Source: Sesamum alatum (Eukaryota > Streptophyta > Magnoliopsida > Lamiales > Pedaliaceae). Taken from it: a DNA stretch of 64,000 nt. Positions 59,107 to 64,000 of the stretch are shown one piece after another. The stretch spans positions 12,541,692-12,605,691 of the forward strand of contig JACGWO010000005.1 in assembly GCA_034509735.1 (NCBI GenBank), read 5' to 3'. How positions within the stretch are numbered: position 1 is the stretch's first letter; each line of letters starts with the position of its first letter. The notes below the pieces were generated by a model. It made no database searches. It saw only the letters and a program-made list of their open reading frames with translations, and was not told the DNA's origin. The position numbers and the translations under genes are program-made.

Positions 59107-61250
59107 TTATATTTATATGAGCATTTGGTTGAAGCCCTTAGATCAATTATGCTACGGAGTTGGCTCGCGCATATGATGGCGACCATGAACCCAACCTCTA
59201 TGGTTTGATCTAAAATATTCCAAGTCGATGAATCGGTCGAGATAGGGCATCGATCATTCCTTAAAGACTTGCACTAAGTGTTGCGTTCATATGATGAATG
59301 TCGAGTTTCATAGATAGAGACGTATGACGTCTGCGCACTTTAGTGGATGCTTGATAAAGAGTTATCAAGTTCACTGAATTGACTCGCAGGAGTTGTCATA
59401 TGGAAGCCCTATATGGCATGATCGGTATGACTAGAACTCCTAGGCTACGATAGTGCACTAACTAGTCCTTAGACTTGAGGTTCTACAGTAACCTTGTGCA
59501 TAGGACGACTATGACTTGATCATGTACAATATGGTCTCAGGTTTCATCCTGGATCACTATACGGTCATGTTTCAGACATAGTTGAAGCATGCATAGAGGT
59601 TGGTGAGTTCCAAGATAGGATCTGTTACTTATCATGAGATGATAACGAACCTCCTATGTTCTCTTCATTATGTGTTCCTCGAAGCCCATGGGCATGGCTA
59701 TTGATCAAATAGAAGAAAGGGTTTTTCCTATATTGATAAATTGGAAGCATAACTTGAAATAGACATCAAAGTCGGTAATAGGAACCGGTAACTAATTCCA
59801 TGCCCTAGACTTTGATAGGGAGGTTAGTAGCGGAGGGACCGTATCTGCATGGTACGCGTAGCTCACAGGTTCACGCAATAATTTACCTATTCTCTAGTTC
59901 CATGGACCATTGCTAGATGGCCACCCATGGTGACGGGTACCCTCCAATTAAGGAGTTAATTGAGGGTGATTAATTATGATAAGATCTAACTAATCTAATG
60001 CAAGTAAGTTGCTAATTAAACTGTATATATGATACAAGCCCAAGTCTAGCTGAATAGTGAACCTAAAGGGTCACACACAAATCCATGATGAAATTATTGG
60101 AATTAATTTGTAGAATTAACTATGGAGAATAAATCAATTAATTTAAGGGAATATTAAATAATATGATTATTTAATTTAGAGTCTAAATTCATAAGCATTA
60201 ATTTGATTAAGTAAGACTTGTGATAGATTAATTAAGATTAATCTATTTGAGCTTGAAAATCAATTAATTAGATTAATTGATTTGGACTTATATTTAATTA
60301 TAGAATTAGATATCATGGGCTAAATAATTAGTTGGGAATTAATTTAAATTGGACCTAGTCCAATTGAGAATTAAGATAAAGCCCAAGACCTTAGCCCAAG
60401 CCCACAAGACAAGATTCATTGAACATAGACATGACTTGTTTTCATCTTTAGATGAAGAAGAAAATATGAGTCATGCTAAAGCTTTTCTATAAAGAAGGCA
60501 AGTGTAAAAGAAGAAAATATGAGTCATGTTAAAGCTTGTCTATAAAGAAGACAAGTGTAAAAGGAGAAAAGATGAGTCATGCTAGAACTTGTCTATGAAG
60601 AAGACAAGTGTTCTAAGAGCAAGACAAAAGGCCTTATCTACATTCATTGTATCTAGTGAAAAGGAATGTCTATATAAAGGGATACAAAGCAAGAGATTGA
60701 TATATCATCTTTCTACATACAAAGATACAAAAACTCTTGCTTTGCTTTTGCTCTCTAGCTCTTAGACTTTCTCTCCTTCAAAGCTAGAAAGTCTAGCTTT
60801 CACTTTAGCCTTGGTCTTATGTTCATTTGCTATCTCCAAAAGAGAAGAATTCCCTTGATTTCTCCATAGATCAATAGTTGATCTACCATAATCCTCCAAT
60901 ACCTACTAGCATAGGTTTGAGGGTGATTCCATCATAGGTGGTGTGGACTAACTTTAGAGGGAAGACACTTGTCTTCCTACCGTGAACAACAATTAAAGGC
61001 GCTTCCGTTTTGACGTTCCACCAATTTTAAGGTAAGGTTGTTCTTGAAAAAGTTCAAGTAACCAACATCAACCGAAGAGCAAGAAAGATTAGTTTCTGTT
61101 AACCATTCAATTGACATCCTTTTATGCATGAGATCCACATCGTAATAGCAACGAGACGGGCGATTTGATCGCTAATTATAATATTATTTTGTAATTAAAA
61201 TCTTAATTTTTGATGCGTTTAACATCTCGGGGCTTATACGAAGCTAACAT
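59107..61250 (+). mobile_element. Copia-family LTR U, diverged subfamily, 5' end missing
   Basis: Follows the family word order: aagcccttagatcaatta, ttccaagtcg, gagatagggcatcgat, gacttgcactaagtg, ccatggaccattgctagatggccacccatgg, gaacctaaagggtcacac, then an AT-rich part, and an end near cttatacgaagctaaca. The first 150 bp or so of the LTR are absent. It is the most divergent copy in the window. TATA-like tctatataaag is near 60669. Confidence 0.75.
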
Positions 61251-63153
61251 GGCCGAGGGATCCCAGCCGAGGGTCCCCCCTCTATCCTGCCACTTCTCCG
61301 GCCTGTCCCGACGTCATGGACTTTGATCACAAGGTGATTGAAGAAATTAGAAATTTACCCCCATGTCCTTCGGATTCGTTAAGTCTTGCCATAGGGTCTA
61401 GCTCCAACAAGATTGCCCCACTTCTCTCTCCCCTCGAGGATGATTTAGATTAGTCTGGTATTGATGGAACCGAGTCTTTGTCAGCCCCCCAATCCAAGTC
61501 TCGTTGTCACATCATGGATGTTGAAAATTGCCATAGTTGCGGGAGTCCTGAGGATTTTCATATCCTTGAGAGCAAAATTAATCCCGCTTCCGAGTTCACC
61601 ATCCTTTTCCCTAGTGTTGATGATAGGATCAAACATCCTCCATTGGGATTCTTCACAGCCTATTTGTCTTTCTTCGCCTTAGGCTTCACACTTCCCCCTC
61701 ATCCTTTATTATTAGAGATCATCACACGCACTACTCTGAGTATTAGCCAGTTTACCCCTAACTCCTTCATATGCTTTGAGGGGTTCCTTCAACGCTTTAG
61801 GGATCTCGACTTGACCCCCTCCTTCGAGGCTTTCTACATTTTGTTCACACTTAGGAAGGTCCCTAATGACCCCTACTTCTACTTCTATCCCCGAGGTGGC
61901 TGTAAATTTCTTGAGGGTGGTGCTTCCTTGAAAGGTCCCTGGAAGGAAAAATTCTTGTATGTAAAAGACCTAAACTGGGGGTTGACGACTTCTTGAGGGG
62001 GAGTCGCCCCTTGTGCCTGATCGTGTCTATGATCTCCGTATGTCATTTATTGGGGCAGGGTTGTTTGATCAGCTCCTTGATGTCAAATCTTTAGTGTCTG
62101 CTGGTACTTGATTTTGTCTTTCGCTATCTCTTCCTTTTCCAAAAAAAAAAATTCCTTGTCATCTCACTCTTTCTTCGTCGCCCCTTGCAGGAAAGAAGGT
62201 TACTCTTCATGACGTTCATAGCTTCAGAACAAACTGTGAAAGGAGAATGCTCAAAGGTCTCGTAATCCTCCTCCCCACCCCTCGAGGAGGGGGGAAAGCT
62301 GTCGTCGGTATTCTCCTCCTGCTCGAGCTAGGGATCCTCCTGGTGGCTCAGGACGAAGTGAAGGGCATTCCTCCCCCCCTCACGGGGCCAGTGGCTTTAA
62401 ACGTCCCCGAGAAGGTGAAGTTGATCCTCTTCGTTATGGGGCATGGAAAGGACTCTTCACATACAGGACTAATCGACATTGCTTATGAGAAATCGAGGGA
62501 TTTCATGAGCCCCTATGATGTATCGCGCCTCGGTGCTCTTTCCAGTGGTACTGTCACTAGGTTACTTCAGGCTGAAGCAGCTAGGGTTCGTTTTCTTCCT
62601 TATGCTGTGCGTTTTATAAAACTTCTTTTGTTTCTGAGGCCTTTGCTGAGGGGTTTCCATTTTCTCAGGTGATAAATCTTACTGAAGCGACTGAGATGCG
62701 CCTAGGCATCTATGAGAAGGAGATCTAAATATTGAAGGATGCCCTTGAAAATGCGAAAAAAGACCTGAGTCGTTGCCAAGAAGATCTTAAAGTTGCTTCA
62801 GCCGAGCAGGTTAAGTGGAAAGATAGCTTCAACCGAGAGGTTGCTTCGGGCAGACGTTCTTCAAATCAGAGGCCAACAAGATTTACTTGGACTGCGTGTG
62901 GGATGACTTCAAGGAGAAGTACGTGGGCTCTGATGAGTTCAACCAAGCTATCCTTGCAAGGCAAGCGAGATCTATGACCAGGTGATTAGACAATGTCGTG
63001 CCACTTTGAGGAACAACGGTCGTTATGGTGATGAAGACTTCATGTTCCTTGATCCCAAGGTTCCAGATGAGGATGGAGATGAAGATGGGGAGGTCGAGGT
63101 GGCTGACGACATTCCTGTCAATGGGGCTCCCGCTTCTACGGCAGAAAAGAATT
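61251..63153 (+). pseudogene. Antisense extra ORF (aORF) of a second Tat-type gypsy element, broken
   Basis: Pieces in order: 61317-61455 (MDFDHKVIEEIRNLPP, stop); 61478-61996, 172 codons with the plant-transposon-like core LGFFTAYLSFFALGFTLPPHP, PNSFICFEGFLQRFRDL, FYILFTLRK and FYFYPRGGCKFLEGG; an intron-like part 62110-62190; 62247-62672 in a shifted frame; a coiled-coil piece 62732-62900 (LENAKKDLSRCQEDLKVASAEQVKW); and an acidic tail 63023-63153 (FMFLDPKVPDEDGDEDGEVEVADDIP). The 61478-61996 core resembles the PF04195 putative gypsy-type protein. At least two frameshifts and two stops. It lies convergent to an integrase end, as at 1-4250. Confidence 0.7.
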
Positions 63154-63297
63154 AGAATTTTCCTTTTCGTATGTTCAAATGTTAGACTGTTTATCTCCTT
63201 TGTTGAATTTTTAGGATGTTTTCCCTCCCTTTTCTTAAGTTATCAGAATTGTCAGACTTTGTTTCTCCATTGCTTATTATGTTAAGTTGCTTCTTTT

Positions 63298-63536
63298 ACA
63301 CAAAATATCTATGTGAGGGGCAATCCCCCTTTTTTAAACAAAATATCAATGTGAGGGGTAGTCCCCCTCTTTTACACAAAATATGAATGTGAGGAGCAGT
63401 CCCCCTCCTTTAAACAAAATATCAATGTGAGGGGCAGTCCCCCTCGTTTACACAAAATATCAATATGAGGGGCAGTCCCCCTCCTTTAAACAAAATATCA
63501 ATGTGAGTGGCAGTCCCCCTCTTTTGTAAAGTGCAG
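63298..63536. repeat. Six 39-40 bp tandem repeats, each with a hairpin
   Basis: Unit acaaaatatcaatgtgagg + ggcagtccccctc + tttaa or tttac. The arms gagggg and ccccctc around cagt can pair in every unit. Unit ends alternate tttaa/tttac, suggesting a two-unit higher-order repeat. It lies between the aORF stop and the convergent integrase. Confidence 0.9.
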
Positions 63537-63589
63537 TATTAATAACGAACGTACCATTAGTAAACAAAACATGATCATTTCATTGCCAT

Positions 63590-64000
63590 AACTGAGGGTT
63601 ACAAAGTCTTCAAACGAAATATATACAACATTAAACAAACTATCTCTTGAGGTTAGCATGATCCATGTGCGCGACACTTCCTTTCCATCTATCTTCTGCA
63701 GACGCTAAGTCCCTTTTCCTACTATCTCGATTACTTGGTATGGTCCTACCCATTTGGGATCGAGTTTCCCAATGTTTCCTGTTGCATCAGCTCTTCTCAA
63801 CACTAGGTCGGCAACCTGGAAATCTCGACGCCGTACTTGATAATTGTAGGTTCTCGCCATCAACGCCTTGTAAGCTTCCATCCTAGCGTTTGCGTTGCTC
63901 CTAAATTCCTCCAGAAAATCCAGGTCTACCCGCCTTTCATTGTCATTACCAGTCGGCTCATATTGTCGTACTCTGAATGTTTCCTCCCCTATCTCCACCG
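63590..64000 (-). pseudogene. Ty3/gypsy (Tat-type) integrase C-terminus, with early stop
   Basis: Minus strand from the window edge: LEEFRSNANARMEAYKALMARTYN, VRRRDFQVADLVLRRADATG, IGKLDPKWVGPYQVIEIVGKGT, then a stop (63705-63707). The frame resumes with RLQKIDGKEVSRTWIMLTSRDS, so the tail is recognisable past the stop. The rest of pol is beyond the window. Confidence 0.85.

Noticed and set aside
63298..63536. CRISPR-like array
   Set aside because: Units are head-to-tail without unique spacers, and the context is a plant retrotransposon.

Overview
This window looks like repeat-rich nuclear DNA from a flowering plant, probably a dicot. It is built almost entirely of retrotransposons: Ty1/copia elements whose primer-binding site (PBS) matches the 3' end of plant initiator-Met tRNA, two kinds of Ty3/gypsy elements, a LINE fragment, MITEs and a CACTA-like element. 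I see no intact host gene, no tRNA or rRNA gene, no CRISPR array and nothing bacterial. Most of the window belongs to one family of Ty1/copia elements with unusually long (about 2.1-2.2 kb) LTRs. I count eleven complete or partial LTR copies, in both orientations and in at least three subfamilies.

Layout. 1-4250: a Tat-type Ty3/gypsy fragment with RNase H and integrase on the minus strand, facing a convergent extra ORF (aORF) on the plus strand. 4251-22947: a nested stack. An old plus-strand copia body (element C) is split inside gag by solo LTR X, and X is itself split by a nearly complete minus-strand copia element (E1, 7085-17150). Solo LTR Y sits directly beside X. The rest of C follows, then another LTR. 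22948-23977: an inverted LTR fragment. 23978-26095: a Tat-type gag remnant (minus). 26096-28415: a repeated 590 bp segment and two MITEs. 28722-35912: an inverted arrangement in which the same LTR/LINE junction occurs twice, facing opposite ways. 33747-43201: copia element E2 (plus, heavily decayed). 44678-53355: a decayed Tekay/Del-like Ty3/gypsy element (minus) carrying a nested solo LTR. 53382-53669: a MITE. 54570 to about 58390: a CACTA-like element with tandem repeats and a promoter-plus-exon-like insert. 58394 to about 59106: a gypsy-like solo LTR. 59107-61250: a further copia LTR. 61251-64000: a second Tat fragment with the same convergent aORF/integrase arrangement as the left end.

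How the parts work together. E1 is the only element close to coding competence. It has gag, protease, integrase and reverse transcriptase in order, PBS and polypurine tract (PPT) in place, and similar LTRs, but two single-base frameshifts and small deletions break pol. E2 and C are pseudogenised. Several non-coding signals recur in independent copies and may be functional: a GC-rich island about 250-440 nt downstream of the PBS, a pair of identical 16-bp imperfect palindromes about 82 bp apart in the leader, and a conserved block in the LTR U3. All identifications come from reading the sequence; no database search was possible. Identity statements are by eye.
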